A stretch of 34,833 nucleotides of DNA, from NCBI GenBank assembly GCA_947345935.1, contig CAMZZN010000027.1:1-34833 (forward strand), read 5' to 3'. Below are positions 1 to 5,457 of this stretch, one piece after another. Position 1 is the first letter of the stretch; every line of letters starts with the position of its first letter. A model generated the notes under the pieces. That model was not told where the DNA came from, searched no databases, and worked only from the letters and a program-made list of their open reading frames with translations. The DNA is from an uncultured Ruminococcus sp. (GTDB lineage Bacteria > Bacillota > Clostridia > Oscillospirales > Ruminococcaceae). The translations under genes and the position numbers were made by a program.

Positions 1-464
1 GCAAACTCCACCAGAGGCTGATCATGCTTGATACGCTCGTTAAGCTGATTTATCGCCATCATCTGCAGACGGAAAAGACCTTTATACGGCTCTTCAAGAA
101 ACGGAAGGTAGTTTTCAATGAACATATCCTCGTTGGCGACGTAACCTCCAGTATGATTAATCTGAGGAAGTATTTTATCGAAAACCCACGATTCAAATTC
201 CGCAGCTCTCGGCAGCTTGCTGTGTGCGACAAGTCTGTAAACATCTCCCTCTGAAATAAAGGAAAGTGACTGAATACCGCCGTTTGTAAGGGTATCGTGT
301 TTCACGATACCCTTACAATGCCTGATAAGAGCGTCTGATACATTTCTGTATCCAAGAGCCTTTGCAATATCCGAGCCGCAGAATACAACTCTGCCATTTT
401 TCTCTTTCAAAGTTCTGACCGAACCAAATTCCTCGTTTTCAAAAATTTTGATTTTATTTTCCAT
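1..464 (-). CDS. BRO-N domain phage antirepressor, C-terminus beyond window
   Basis: This is a minus-strand reading frame open from position 464 to the left edge; 154 codons are visible. The protein begins MENKIKIFENEEFGSVRTL and continues with hallmarks of the BRO N-terminal DNA-binding domain: FCGSDIAKALGYRN, DALIRHCKGIVK, FISEGDVYRL, AHSKLPRAAEFESWVFDKILPQ. BRO-N proteins are phage or prophage antirepressors and regulators; a second domain (often ANT or KilA-C) usually follows and would lie outside the window. An alternative in-frame ATG at 470 exists, but the AGGAGG at 474-479 is only 3 nt from it and 9 nt from the ATG at 464, so 464 is preferred. The start overlaps the end of the methyltransferase gene by 11 nt, so the two are probably translationally coupled. 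A perfect inverted repeat lies within codons of about residues 49-60. Family assignment is firm; the target is unknown. Confidence 0.88.
   Translation of the reverse strand, partial: MENKIKIFENEEFGSVRTLKEKNGRVVFCGSDIAKALGYRNVSDALIRHCKGIVKHDTLTNGGIQSLSFISEGDVYRLVAHSKLPRAAEFESWVFDKILPQINHTGGYVANEDMFIENYLPFLEEPYKGLFRLQMMAINQLNERIKHDQPLVEF
284..318. repeat. Perfect 16-bp inverted repeat with 3-nt loop inside the antirepressor gene
   Basis: The arms TTGTAAGGGTATCGTG (284-299) and CACGATACCCTTACAA (303-318) are exact reverse complements separated by TTT. The repeat lies wholly in coding sequence, encoding the stretch around GIVKHDTLT of the BRO-N domain. In RNA from either strand it would form a very stable hairpin. 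There is no U-run after it, so it is not an intrinsic terminator. It could be an operator, an RNA control element or a template-switch product; the sequence alone does not decide. Confidence 0.9.
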
Positions 465-1683
465 AAGCATTTTCCTCCTCATTGAATTTTATTAAATTTT
501 TTGCTATAGCCTCCACAACTGCCACCGTGATTGAATTTCCTGCCTGCTTGTAAAGCTGTGCGTCTGACATTCCCGTGGCGGCGACTTTTTCAAACTGAGC
601 CTTTTCAAAGCCCTGCAAACGCCAGCACTCAACAGGCATGAGACGACGGATTCGCCCTCTGTGAACAACTCCGTGCCTGTCCGTGACGGTTATCGTAAAC
701 ATCGGTTCATCGGGATTTTTTATACGTCTGCCATTCTGTCGGGTGGTCTCCTTAAACGGATTCAGAATCGCTCTCGCTCCTTCCTCAAGCACTCCCGAAC
801 GCTCACCTTTGTGAGTACCATTGGTCACTCCCAAATCCATTCTTGTATGCAGACAACGGGCATTTTCCGTAATCTGCGGATTCTCGTTCAAATCCACAAA
901 AACAGCGGAATGTTCGCCTTTATGATGTGACATTCCGCTGTTCTGACGTGCCGTAATACATCGTGCTGTATCGGTAAATATGGGACTTGCGTTGTAATCA
1001 ATCAGGTAAAGCCCTGTTTTTCCGCCTCGTCCGCCGCTTCCGCTGCACTGCGTGACCGCTGTACCGTTCGTAGAGTACACCCTCGAACCCTGACTTCCGC
1101 CGATCAGCTGTTCAGGTTTTCTTTCTCTGCCATTTTCTGCATCGCTTCGTCCGAAAGAAAGTATTTCGGCGGGACATCTCTCTCCAAGATATCCGACAAG
1201 GAACAGCCTCCGTCGGGACTGCGGTATTCCGAAACCGGCAGAGTTAAGCACACGCCAGCACATACTGTACCCCAGTTCTGAAATCTTTTCAAGGATGATT
1301 TTCCAGCACTCTCCCTGCGATATACCCAGCAGATTGGGAACGTTTTCAGCAATAAAGTACTTGGGACGCCTGACTTCAAGGATGCGGATATAGTTGAAAA
1401 ACAGGTTTCCTCTGTCATCCTCAAAAGCGAGTCTGCGCCCCGCCACACTGAACGACTGGCAGCATGGTCCGCCAACGAGCAGATCAAAATCCGGCATACT
1501 TCCGTAATCGATTTTCGTGATGTCCTCATAAAACACTTCACCTCCTGTATCGTACAATGCCCGGTAAGCCTTCTGGGCAAATTTGTCTATTTCGCACCAC
1601 CCGACGCACTCAAATCCTCCAACTTTTTCAAAAGCGGAACGAAATGCACCGATTCCTGCGAACGCTTCAAAATATCTTATCAT
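454..1683 (-). CDS. DNA (cytosine-5-)-methyltransferase, Dcm-like
   Basis: A 409-residue C5 methyltransferase that transfers a methyl group from S-adenosylmethionine to cytosine in a DNA target. Ordered motifs are visible: motif I FAGIGAF (8-14), motif IV GGPCCQSFS (71-79, catalytic Cys75), motif VI ENV (113-115), motif VIII QSRRR (155-159), a target-recognition region about 170-340, motif IX RRLMPVECWRLQGF (346-359) and motif X QAGNSI (380-385). The residue before the catalytic Cys, almost always Pro, is Cys here. The target-recognition region holds two similar units, about 239-262 and 275-298, each with ARC and KGE(H/R)S. No restriction endonuclease is seen beside it, which suits an orphan phage or element methyltransferase. 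A good ribosome site (AAAAGGA) lies about 10 nt before the ATG. It is followed by the antirepressor in an 11-nt overlap. Confidence 0.95.
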   Translation of the reverse strand: MIRYFEAFAGIGAFRSAFEKVGGFECVGWCEIDKFAQKAYRALYDTGGEVFYEDITKIDYGSMPDFDLLVGGPCCQSFSVAGRRLAFEDDRGNLFFNYIRILEVRRPKYFIAENVPNLLGISQGECWKIILEKISELGYSMCWRVLNSAGFGIPQSRRRLFLVGYLGERCPAEILSFGRSDAENGRERKPEQLIGGSQGSRVYSTNGTAVTQCSGSGGRGGKTGLYLIDYNASPIFTDTARCITARQNSGMSHHKGEHSAVFVDLNENPQITENARCLHTRMDLGVTNGTHKGERSGVLEEGARAILNPFKETTRQNGRRIKNPDEPMFTITVTDRHGVVHRGRIRRLMPVECWRLQGFEKAQFEKVAATGMSDAQLYKQAGNSITVAVVEAIAKNLIKFNEEENAYGK

Positions 1684-1710
1684 CTATCACCAGTCCTTTT
1701 GTGCAATAAA

Positions 1711-1742
1711 AAAGGCTGAATTTCCGCAAAAATTCAACCTTT
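1711..1742 (-). terminator. Intrinsic terminator at the end of the 1741-2379 gene
   Basis: Arms AAAGGCTGAATTT (1711-1723) and AAATTCAACCTTT (1730-1742) pair with one exception that is G-U in minus-strand RNA but C-A on the plus strand. On the minus strand the hairpin is followed by TTTTTTATT. It overlaps the stop codon of the upstream gene and precedes the methyltransferase by about 30 nt. Confidence 0.8.
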
Positions 1743-2379
1743 ACATCGTCATATTCATTTCGGTTTCTTCTGATAAATCTTCATTTACCGAATCCGCTTC
1801 CACCTTTATATCAGGCTGAAACGGAATATCAAGGTCGTTTATCTTCACTGACTTGATATCATTTCTTTCATTCAGTATTTCCGCTGTTGCTTCAACAAGC
1901 ATTTTCTTCACATCATCAAAATTGCCGCCGAGATCCTCAAGAACGTCGCCAAGTGAAAACTCTGAATACCCTGAATGCGAAAATTCCGCTATCCTGTCTG
2001 TCATCTCATGCAGAAGTTCATGGAGCTTCTTTTCGCCGTTTGTCAGTGATATTACGGGATTCTGATGTACTTCCACAAGTTCCTTTGCTCCCGGGATATA
2101 TTGGGAGTATCGTGCGTAAGCTGCACCCTCAGATTCGATCAGCAGACCATCACCCTTTTCCTCATCATAAATCAACAGGCAATGATAATTGTTATCGCTG
2201 TCGCAGTACATTATATCAACGTTCTCGGCAATCAGCCTGTTGTCACGAAGCGGATGTCTTTTCAGATTTTCAAACTCACTGTGAGAAACTGCCACAGCTT
2301 TTTCCACCACACAGGATTTTGTTCTGAACTCAGATTCCTTACGGAGCAGATTTGCGTTGATTATCAGTTTTTCTTTCAT
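1741..2379 (-). CDS. Unrecognised accessory protein, 212 residues
   Basis: I do not recognise the function. The start is the ATG at 2379 (MKEKLIINANLLRKESEF), which has AGGAGG 8 nt upstream; a longer frame from 2433 would run through a terminator hairpin and lacks a ribosome site. The sequence is acidic and soluble, with no signal peptide or membrane segment. Visible blocks include NRLIAENVDIMYC, YHCLLIYDEEKGDGLLIESEG and YARYSQYIPGAKELVE in the N-terminal half, a helical middle (HELLHEMTDRIAEF), and an acidic tail ending SEETEMNMTM. The charge and its place beside a methyltransferase and an antirepressor suggest a mobile-element accessory protein, possibly an anti-defence or regulatory factor, but that is inference. 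It has its own terminator at 1711-1742 and an attenuator-like hairpin upstream. Confidence 0.75.
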   Translation of the reverse strand: MKEKLIINANLLRKESEFRTKSCVVEKAVAVSHSEFENLKRHPLRDNRLIAENVDIMYCDSDNNYHCLLIYDEEKGDGLLIESEGAAYARYSQYIPGAKELVEVHQNPVISLTNGEKKLHELLHEMTDRIAEFSHSGYSEFSLGDVLEDLGGNFDDVKKMLVEATAEILNERNDIKSVKINDLDIPFQPDIKVEADSVNEDLSEETEMNMTM

Positions 2380-2400
2380 AGACTTCTCCTCCTTTTCCGG

Positions 2401-2465
2401 AAAATAAAAAAAGACCGTTCTGTTCATCATCACTTAAAATTTGTGATATCTGACAAAACGGTCTT
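2401..2465 (-). terminator. Terminator or attenuator hairpin just upstream of the 1741-2379 gene
   Basis: AAGACCGTT (2411-2419) pairs with AACGGTCTT (2457-2465); inner pairing ATCAC/GTGAT lies at 2429-2433 and 2443-2447. On the minus strand the hairpin runs into TTTTTTTATTTT (2412-2401), the classic intrinsic-terminator layout, yet it ends only about 8 nt before the AGGAGG of the next gene. No gene is seen between it and the tRNAs, so it may be a leader attenuator. Confidence 0.7.
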
Positions 2466-2496
2466 GCAAAGTTCGTGTATTATTTTCTATATATAA

Positions 2497-2533
2497 AAGG
2501 CAGATCTGAGATTATTTTTCTCAAATCTGCCTT
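2497..2533 (-). terminator. Second terminator-like hairpin, minus strand
   Basis: Arms AAGGCAGATCTGAG (2497-2510) and CTCAAATCTGCCTT (2520-2533) pair across a 9-nt loop; the single irregular pair is G-U only in minus-strand RNA. It is followed on the minus strand by TTTTATATATAG. The stretch 2466-2641 otherwise holds no gene I can support: only this hairpin, the tRNA-like fragment at 2561-2576 and AT-rich sequence. Confidence 0.6.
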
Positions 2534-2560
2534 GAAATTTTCTAAATTTTCTTCTTGCGA

Positions 2561-2576
2561 GGGTTCAAATCCCGTA
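2561..2576 (+). other. tRNA T-arm-like fragment, possible attachment-site remnant
   Basis: GGGTTCAAATCCCGTA on the plus strand matches the T-loop/T-stem segment of the nearby tRNA-Glu (minus strand) at 15 of 16 bases. No acceptor stem or CCA follows and no other tRNA arm is found beside it, so it is not a functional tRNA. It sits at the border between the phage-like genes and the conserved tRNA region, where a tRNA-targeting integrase would leave such a fragment. No integrase is in the window. Confidence 0.4.
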
Positions 2577-2641
2577 AGTAAGGAAAATGTGCAAAAAAGC
2601 ATCTACGGTTTTACACTTGAATTTTTTCAACTTTAAACGCC

Positions 2642-2669
2642 AAAAATCCGCTATATATAGCGGATTTTT
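2642..2669. terminator. Perfectly palindromic terminator after the tRNA pair
   Basis: AAAAATCCGCTATA followed directly by its exact reverse complement TATAGCGGATTTTT. It lies 30 nt downstream of tRNA-Glu on the minus strand, and its A/T ends supply a U-run in either direction. Confidence 0.8.
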
Positions 2670-2698
2670 CGGTGGACATCTATTTTATTGTCCAAGTA

Positions 2699-2773
2699 TG
2701 GTGACCCGTACGGGAATTGAACCCATGATTCCGCCGTGAAAGGGCGATGTCTTAACCTCTTGACCAACGGGCC
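2699..2773 (-). tRNA. tRNA-Glu (anticodon TTC)
   Basis: A full cloverleaf of 75 nt including an encoded CCA (2699-2701). The acceptor stem GGCCCGT pairs with ACGGGTC (one G-U), the anticodon TTC is read from 2738-2740, and the T-arm is GGGTTCAATTCCC. The gene lies 4 nt after tRNA-Met and shares its promoter and terminator. Confidence 0.97.
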
Positions 2774-2777
2774 ACAA

Positions 2778-2854
2778 TGGTAGCGGCAGTAGGATTTGAA
2801 CCAACGACCAATCGGGTATGAACCGAGTACTCTAGCCAACTGAGCTATGCCGCC
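2778..2854 (-). tRNA. tRNA-Met (CAT), elongator type
   Basis: A full cloverleaf of 77 nt including encoded CCA (2778-2780). The acceptor stem starts GGCGGCA and ends with a G1-U72 wobble, typical of elongator tRNA-Met and unlike the unpaired 1-72 of initiator tRNA. The anticodon CAT is at 2818-2820 (reverse complement ATG). A lysidine-modified tRNA-Ile also carries CAT, but the acceptor stem fits Met better. Confidence 0.93.
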
Positions 2855-2874
2855 GTTATCTTTAGTGCTTAATT

Positions 2875-2903
2875 ATTATACAACATATTTTTTGAAAAGT
2901 CAA
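2875..2903 (-). promoter_or_regulatory. Sigma-A promoter of the tRNA pair
   Basis: On the minus strand TTGACT (2903-2898), a 17-nt spacer and TATAAT (2880-2875), ending 20 nt before the tRNA-Met 5' end. Confidence 0.88.
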
Positions 2904-2920
2904 TAGGTTTATTACAAAAA

Positions 2921-2950
2921 ATATTATTTTGTACAAACAAACAATAATAT
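2921..2950. promoter_or_regulatory. Inverted repeat between divergent promoters, possible operator
   Basis: ATATTATT (2921-2928) and AATAATAT (2943-2950) are exact reverse complements, and the palindrome TTTGTACAAA (2928-2937) lies between them. The element is upstream of both the tRNA promoter and the tautomerase promoter. The sequence is AT-rich, so chance is possible. Confidence 0.3.
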
Positions 2951-3008
2951 CAACTAAAAGCTGCGAAGTTTTAGCGATTTTCACAATAAGCAGTTTTTGG
3001 TTATGCAA

Positions 3009-3037
3009 TTGAATTTTCACTGAAAGTATGCTATAAT
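3009..3037 (+). promoter_or_regulatory. Sigma-A promoter of the tautomerase-transporter operon
   Basis: TTGAAT (3009-3014), a 17-nt spacer and a perfect TATAAT (3032-3037), about 54 nt upstream of the ATG at 3091. It probably also serves the leader peptide and MFS gene, because no promoter is evident between them. Confidence 0.85.
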
Positions 3038-3090
3038 TGTAATATTATCAAATTTATATAACACAAATCACTTAAAAGGAGATAAATATC

Positions 3091-3432
3091 ATGCCGTTTA
3101 TCAATGTAAAAACAAACATTTCTGTTTCAAGAAACGCCGAAACAGCTATAAAATCATCATTAGGACAGGCAATCACCGCCATTCCAGGAAAAACCGAAAA
3201 CTGGCTCATGCTTGGGATCGAACCAGACTGCATCCTCTATTTCAGAGGCGACGCTTCACCTGCTGCAATGGTCGAAGTAAGTATTTTCGGCGAAGAAAAT
3301 TCCGAGGCTTTCTGCAATCTTACAGGAAAGATCTGCACAATTCTTAACGAACAGCTCGGCATTGAACCATCAAGGATCTACGTTAAATATTCCGCCGTTA
3401 AAAATTGGGGTTGGAACGGCTCAAACTTCTGA
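3091..3432 (+). CDS. MIF/tautomerase superfamily protein
   Basis: A 113-residue protein of the macrophage-migration-inhibitory-factor branch of the tautomerase superfamily, which are trimeric enzymes that interconvert keto and enol forms of substrates such as phenylpyruvate. The mature N-terminal Pro2, the catalytic base, is present (MPFINVKTN). A Lys near position 34 in IPGKTE suits the conserved active-site lysine. The C-terminal NWGWNGSNF is the MIF-type ending. Length equals the family norm. A clear AAAAGGAGA ribosome site lies at 3074-3082. No signal peptide is seen, so it acts in the cytoplasm. It is the first gene of a plus-strand unit with a short leader peptide and an MFS transporter. 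Its natural substrate in bacteria is not known; linkage to an efflux pump suggests detoxification, which is inference. Confidence 0.93.
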   Translation: MPFINVKTNISVSRNAETAIKSSLGQAITAIPGKTENWLMLGIEPDCILYFRGDASPAAMVEVSIFGEENSEAFCNLTGKICTILNEQLGIEPSRIYVKYSAVKNWGWNGSNF

Positions 3433-3456
3433 AAACCTGCGATAGGAGGAAATAAA

Positions 3457-3495
3457 ATGCTGCTCTGTATTGACACAGCTCCATGCAAGGAATGA
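3457..3495 (+). CDS. 12-residue leader peptide upstream of the MFS gene
   Basis: The frame MLLCIDTAPCKE-stop begins at an ATG with a perfect AGGAGG (3444-3449) at 7-nt spacing, a stronger site than that of the transporter itself. It starts 24 nt after the tautomerase stop and ends 100 nt before the transporter start. Its last codons form the 5' arm of a 10-bp hairpin and also match a segment near the transporter's ribosome site. This is the layout of regulatory leader peptides known for macrolide, lincosamide and phenicol resistance genes, including Mef-type MFS pumps. That translation occurs is inferred from the ribosome site and context. Confidence 0.65.
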   Translation: MLLCIDTAPCKE

Positions 3496-3591
3496 CGGAT
3501 TGCATGGAGAATCGGAGCGTATAATCATATCAGCGCTCTGATAACCGTTAAACCTTGCATCCCTTATATATAATTTTAAAAAGGAGCAAGG
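3479..3591 (+). promoter_or_regulatory. Leader RNA with competing pairings before the MFS gene
   Basis: Four segments can pair in exclusive ways. CTCCATGCAA (3479-3488) pairs with TTGCATGGAG (3500-3509), a perfect 10-bp stem. ATGCAAGG (3483-3490) can instead pair with CCTTGCAT (3553-3560), a perfect 8-bp match. CCTTGC (3553-3558) can also pair with GCAAGG (3586-3591), which overlaps the end of the AAGGAG ribosome site (3581-3586). A separate hairpin TATCAG/CTGATA lies at 3528-3543. No U-run occurs, so control would be translational rather than by termination. The pairings are seen; the switch is inferred. Confidence 0.55.
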
Positions 3592-3595
3592 AACT

Positions 3596-4900
3596 ATGAA
3601 AACTTTAAAAGAACTCAGATCATTTATTATTCTCTGGCTTACCCAGTCGTTTTCTTCTCTGGGAAGCGCTATGACAAACTTCGCACTTGTAATATGGCTT
3701 TATCAGAACAGCGGTTCTGCGCTTACGACTGCGCTTCTGACCGTGTGCTCTTATGCGCCTTATGTTATAATGAGCATTTTTGCCGGAGTTATCAGCGACA
3801 AGTGGAATAAAAAAGCCGTTATGCTAATTTGCGACACCTTTGCCGCTGCCTGTACGGTCGCAGTTCTTATACTGCTGAAGACAGAAACTCTTTCAGTATG
3901 GCATCTGTATATACTTAATGCACTGAACGGTCTTATGAATTCCGTACAGTCTCCTGCGTCCGATACGGCAGCGACTATGCTTATTCCGGAAAAACACTAT
4001 CAAAAAACAAGCGGAATGCGCTCATTTTCCAATTCTCTCGTGTCTGTTCTGACGCCTGTATTTGCTTCCGGAATCGTATCATTTGCAGGGATCGAAGCTG
4101 TCGTTGTATTTGATCTTATAACATTTGCAGCGGCATTTTTGACGCTGATGTTCTTTATCAGAATCCCGGAAATACCTCATATACCGGAGAAAAGAGAAAC
4201 GTTTTTACAGTCGGCAGAAAGCGGACTTCTTTATTTAAAAAACAACAGGGGCATACTCTGTCTCATTCTGTTTTTATCTGCAATAAACCTTATAGCTTCT
4301 ATGTATGATGCAGTTCTTCCCGCTATGATACTTTCCAAAAAAAATGAGACATCATTGGGTATTGTAAGCGGATGCGTAGGGGCTGCTTCATTGCTCGGAA
4401 GCGTGGCTGCCACATTTTTGCCGAAACCGAAAAGCAGGATCAAAGTAATATGCAACTGTCTGCTGTTTTCCATGAGCACGGAAAACTTCATGCTTGCATT
4501 CGGTAAGCACACAGTTGTATGGTGCGCAGGCGCCGTCCTCGGATGGCTTGCTATCCCTCTCATGAACGCCAATTACGACGTCATTTTCCGCAGCAGCGTT
4601 CCTAAGGAAATGCAGGGACGTGTATATTCTGTCCGGAATACTCTCCAGTTCTTCACCATCCCATTAGGGTATTTTCTGGGCGGACTCCTGACAGATAAAT
4701 TATTCGAGCCTTTCATGAAGGACTCAGAAAGCAGAACGCTGACTTTTCTTTTCGGAAACGGAAAAGGTTCAGGCGCTGCGCTTCTGTTCTTTATCATCGG
4801 AGTTGCAGGAGTCGCAGTATGCCTGATATTCCGCAAGATAAAGGCTCTTTATGAACTTGATGCAAATACAAAATCATCATCTTATATTAATCGCCATTAA
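3596..4900 (+). CDS. MFS transporter, drug-efflux (DHA3/Mef-like) type
   Basis: A 434-residue, highly hydrophobic protein with about 12 predicted membrane helices, the usual size for the major facilitator superfamily. Recognisable features are the N-terminal LWLTQSFSSLGSAMTNFALV segment, the loop 2-3 motif FAGVISDKWNKKAVM (a form of the MFS motif A with D, K and R/K residues) and SVQSPASDTAATMLIP. These resemble the DHA3 group that includes macrolide efflux proteins. Proton-driven export of a drug or toxic metabolite is the likely role; the substrate cannot be told. The start ATG has AAGGAG 9 nt upstream. It is preceded by a leader peptide and competing RNA hairpins, as known for inducible antibiotic resistance genes, and co-transcribed with a MIF-type tautomerase. 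Confidence 0.88.
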   Translation: MKTLKELRSFIILWLTQSFSSLGSAMTNFALVIWLYQNSGSALTTALLTVCSYAPYVIMSIFAGVISDKWNKKAVMLICDTFAAACTVAVLILLKTETLSVWHLYILNALNGLMNSVQSPASDTAATMLIPEKHYQKTSGMRSFSNSLVSVLTPVFASGIVSFAGIEAVVVFDLITFAAAFLTLMFFIRIPEIPHIPEKRETFLQSAESGLLYLKNNRGILCLILFLSAINLIASMYDAVLPAMILSKKNETSLGIVSGCVGAASLLGSVAATFLPKPKSRIKVICNCLLFSMSTENFMLAFGKHTVVWCAGAVLGWLAIPLMNANYDVIFRSSVPKEMQGRVYSVRNTLQFFTIPLGYFLGGLLTDKLFEPFMKDSESRTLTFLFGNGKGSGAALLFFIIGVAGVAVCLIFRKIKALYELDANTKSSSYINRH

Positions 4901-4902
4901 AA

Positions 4903-4994
4903 CACTTGACAAAATTTGTGGGGAGACCGTGCTCAGCACGAGGAAAAGCAATGAGTACGGGATTTCCACAAAGATATCAAGTTTTTAACAAGTG
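4903..4994 (+). promoter_or_regulatory. Structured RNA element with U-run between MFS gene and DUF4132 unit
   Basis: Three nested helices are visible: ACTTGA (4904-4909)/TCAAGT (4977-4982), TTTGTGG (4915-4921)/CCACAAA (4966-4972) and CCGTGCTC (4927-4934)/GAGTACGG (4953-4960, one G-U). The outer helix is followed by TTTTT. CACTTG (4903-4908) can alternatively pair with CAAGTG (4989-4994), and CGTGC/GCACG (4928-4932, 4936-4940) can replace the inner helix. It starts 3 nt after the MFS stop and ends 24 nt before the ribosome site of the next gene. It may simply be the MFS terminator, or a regulated leader of the next unit. It matches no riboswitch consensus I can recall. Confidence 0.6.
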
Positions 4995-5033
4995 ATCAGT
5001 ATAAAATTATACGACCACGGAGGAAATTCTGAA

Positions 5034-5456
5034 GTGAATATAAAAATAAACATCAAACAAATAGGGGAACGAAAGCAAAAAATAGCGCCGATCAGCTTTG
5101 AGTATGATCCTGTGCCGCACACTGTCCGGGATCTTATTATCCAGACGGTAACGATATGCGTAAACGACTTCAACAAGCGTGTACGTGCAGGAGAAGAAAA
5201 TGCTAATCCGCTTTCAGAAACTGAAATCAGCGGTATGGCGGGCATCGGAAAAATTGCTTTTGGTATAAATTACGGCGGCAGGGAATATGATTTCGGAAAA
5301 GCTGCCGAAAACGCTCTGCAGGCCTTTCAGGACGGGCTATATCGTATTTTTCTGAACGACCATGAACTTGAAGAGCTTGACAGCGAATTGAATCTGATTG
5401 AAAACGATTCGCTCACATTTATTAGACTGACAATGCTTGCGGGAAGGATGTGGTAA
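5034..5456 (+). CDS. Unrecognised 140-residue partner of the DUF4132 protein
   Basis: I do not recognise this family. The GTG at 5034 is chosen because GGAGG (5019-5023) lies 10 nt upstream; an earlier in-frame GTG at 4992 has no ribosome site and falls in the structured element. The protein begins VNIKINIKQIGERKQ and contains PVPHTVRDLIIQTVTICVNDFN, a Gly-rich stretch (GMAGIGKIAFGINYGG) and a helical acidic C-terminal half ending TMLAGRMW. No membrane segment or signal peptide is seen. Its stop is separated from the DUF4132 start by one base, so the two are almost surely co-translated and act together. A binding partner, adaptor or antitoxin-like role is possible but unsupported by any motif. 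Confidence 0.8.
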   Translation: MNIKINIKQIGERKQKIAPISFEYDPVPHTVRDLIIQTVTICVNDFNKRVRAGEENANPLSETEISGMAGIGKIAFGINYGGREYDFGKAAENALQAFQDGLYRIFLNDHELEELDSELNLIENDSLTFIRLTMLAGRMW

Positions 5457-5457
5457 A

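Noticed and set aside
24..254. Plus-strand 76-residue frame
   Set aside because: It is the antisense shadow of the BRO-N gene, whose own translation shows clear domain motifs.
2380..2433. N-terminal extension of the 1741-2379 protein (MMMNRTVFF...)
   Set aside because: The extension runs through the terminator-like hairpin and lacks a ribosome site; ATG 2379 has AGGAGG at 8 nt.
2588..2755. Plus-strand frame starting MCKKASTVLHLNFF
   Set aside because: It crosses the palindromic terminator and runs antisense through tRNA-Glu; the AAGGA is only 3 nt from the ATG.
4906..4934. Promoter from the TTGACA at 4906-4911
   Set aside because: There is no -10 box at 16-18 nt; the hexamer belongs to the 5' arm of the structured element.
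4903..4994. Known riboswitch class (guanidine types, SAM, TPP, glutamine, ZTP, THF)
   Set aside because: The conserved core strings I can recall for these classes are missing; left as an unassigned structure.
5437..5457. Longer DUF4132 start at a TTG (seven extra residues)
   Set aside because: It lies inside the end of the upstream gene and has no ribosome site at the right distance; ATG 5458 follows the upstream stop by one base.
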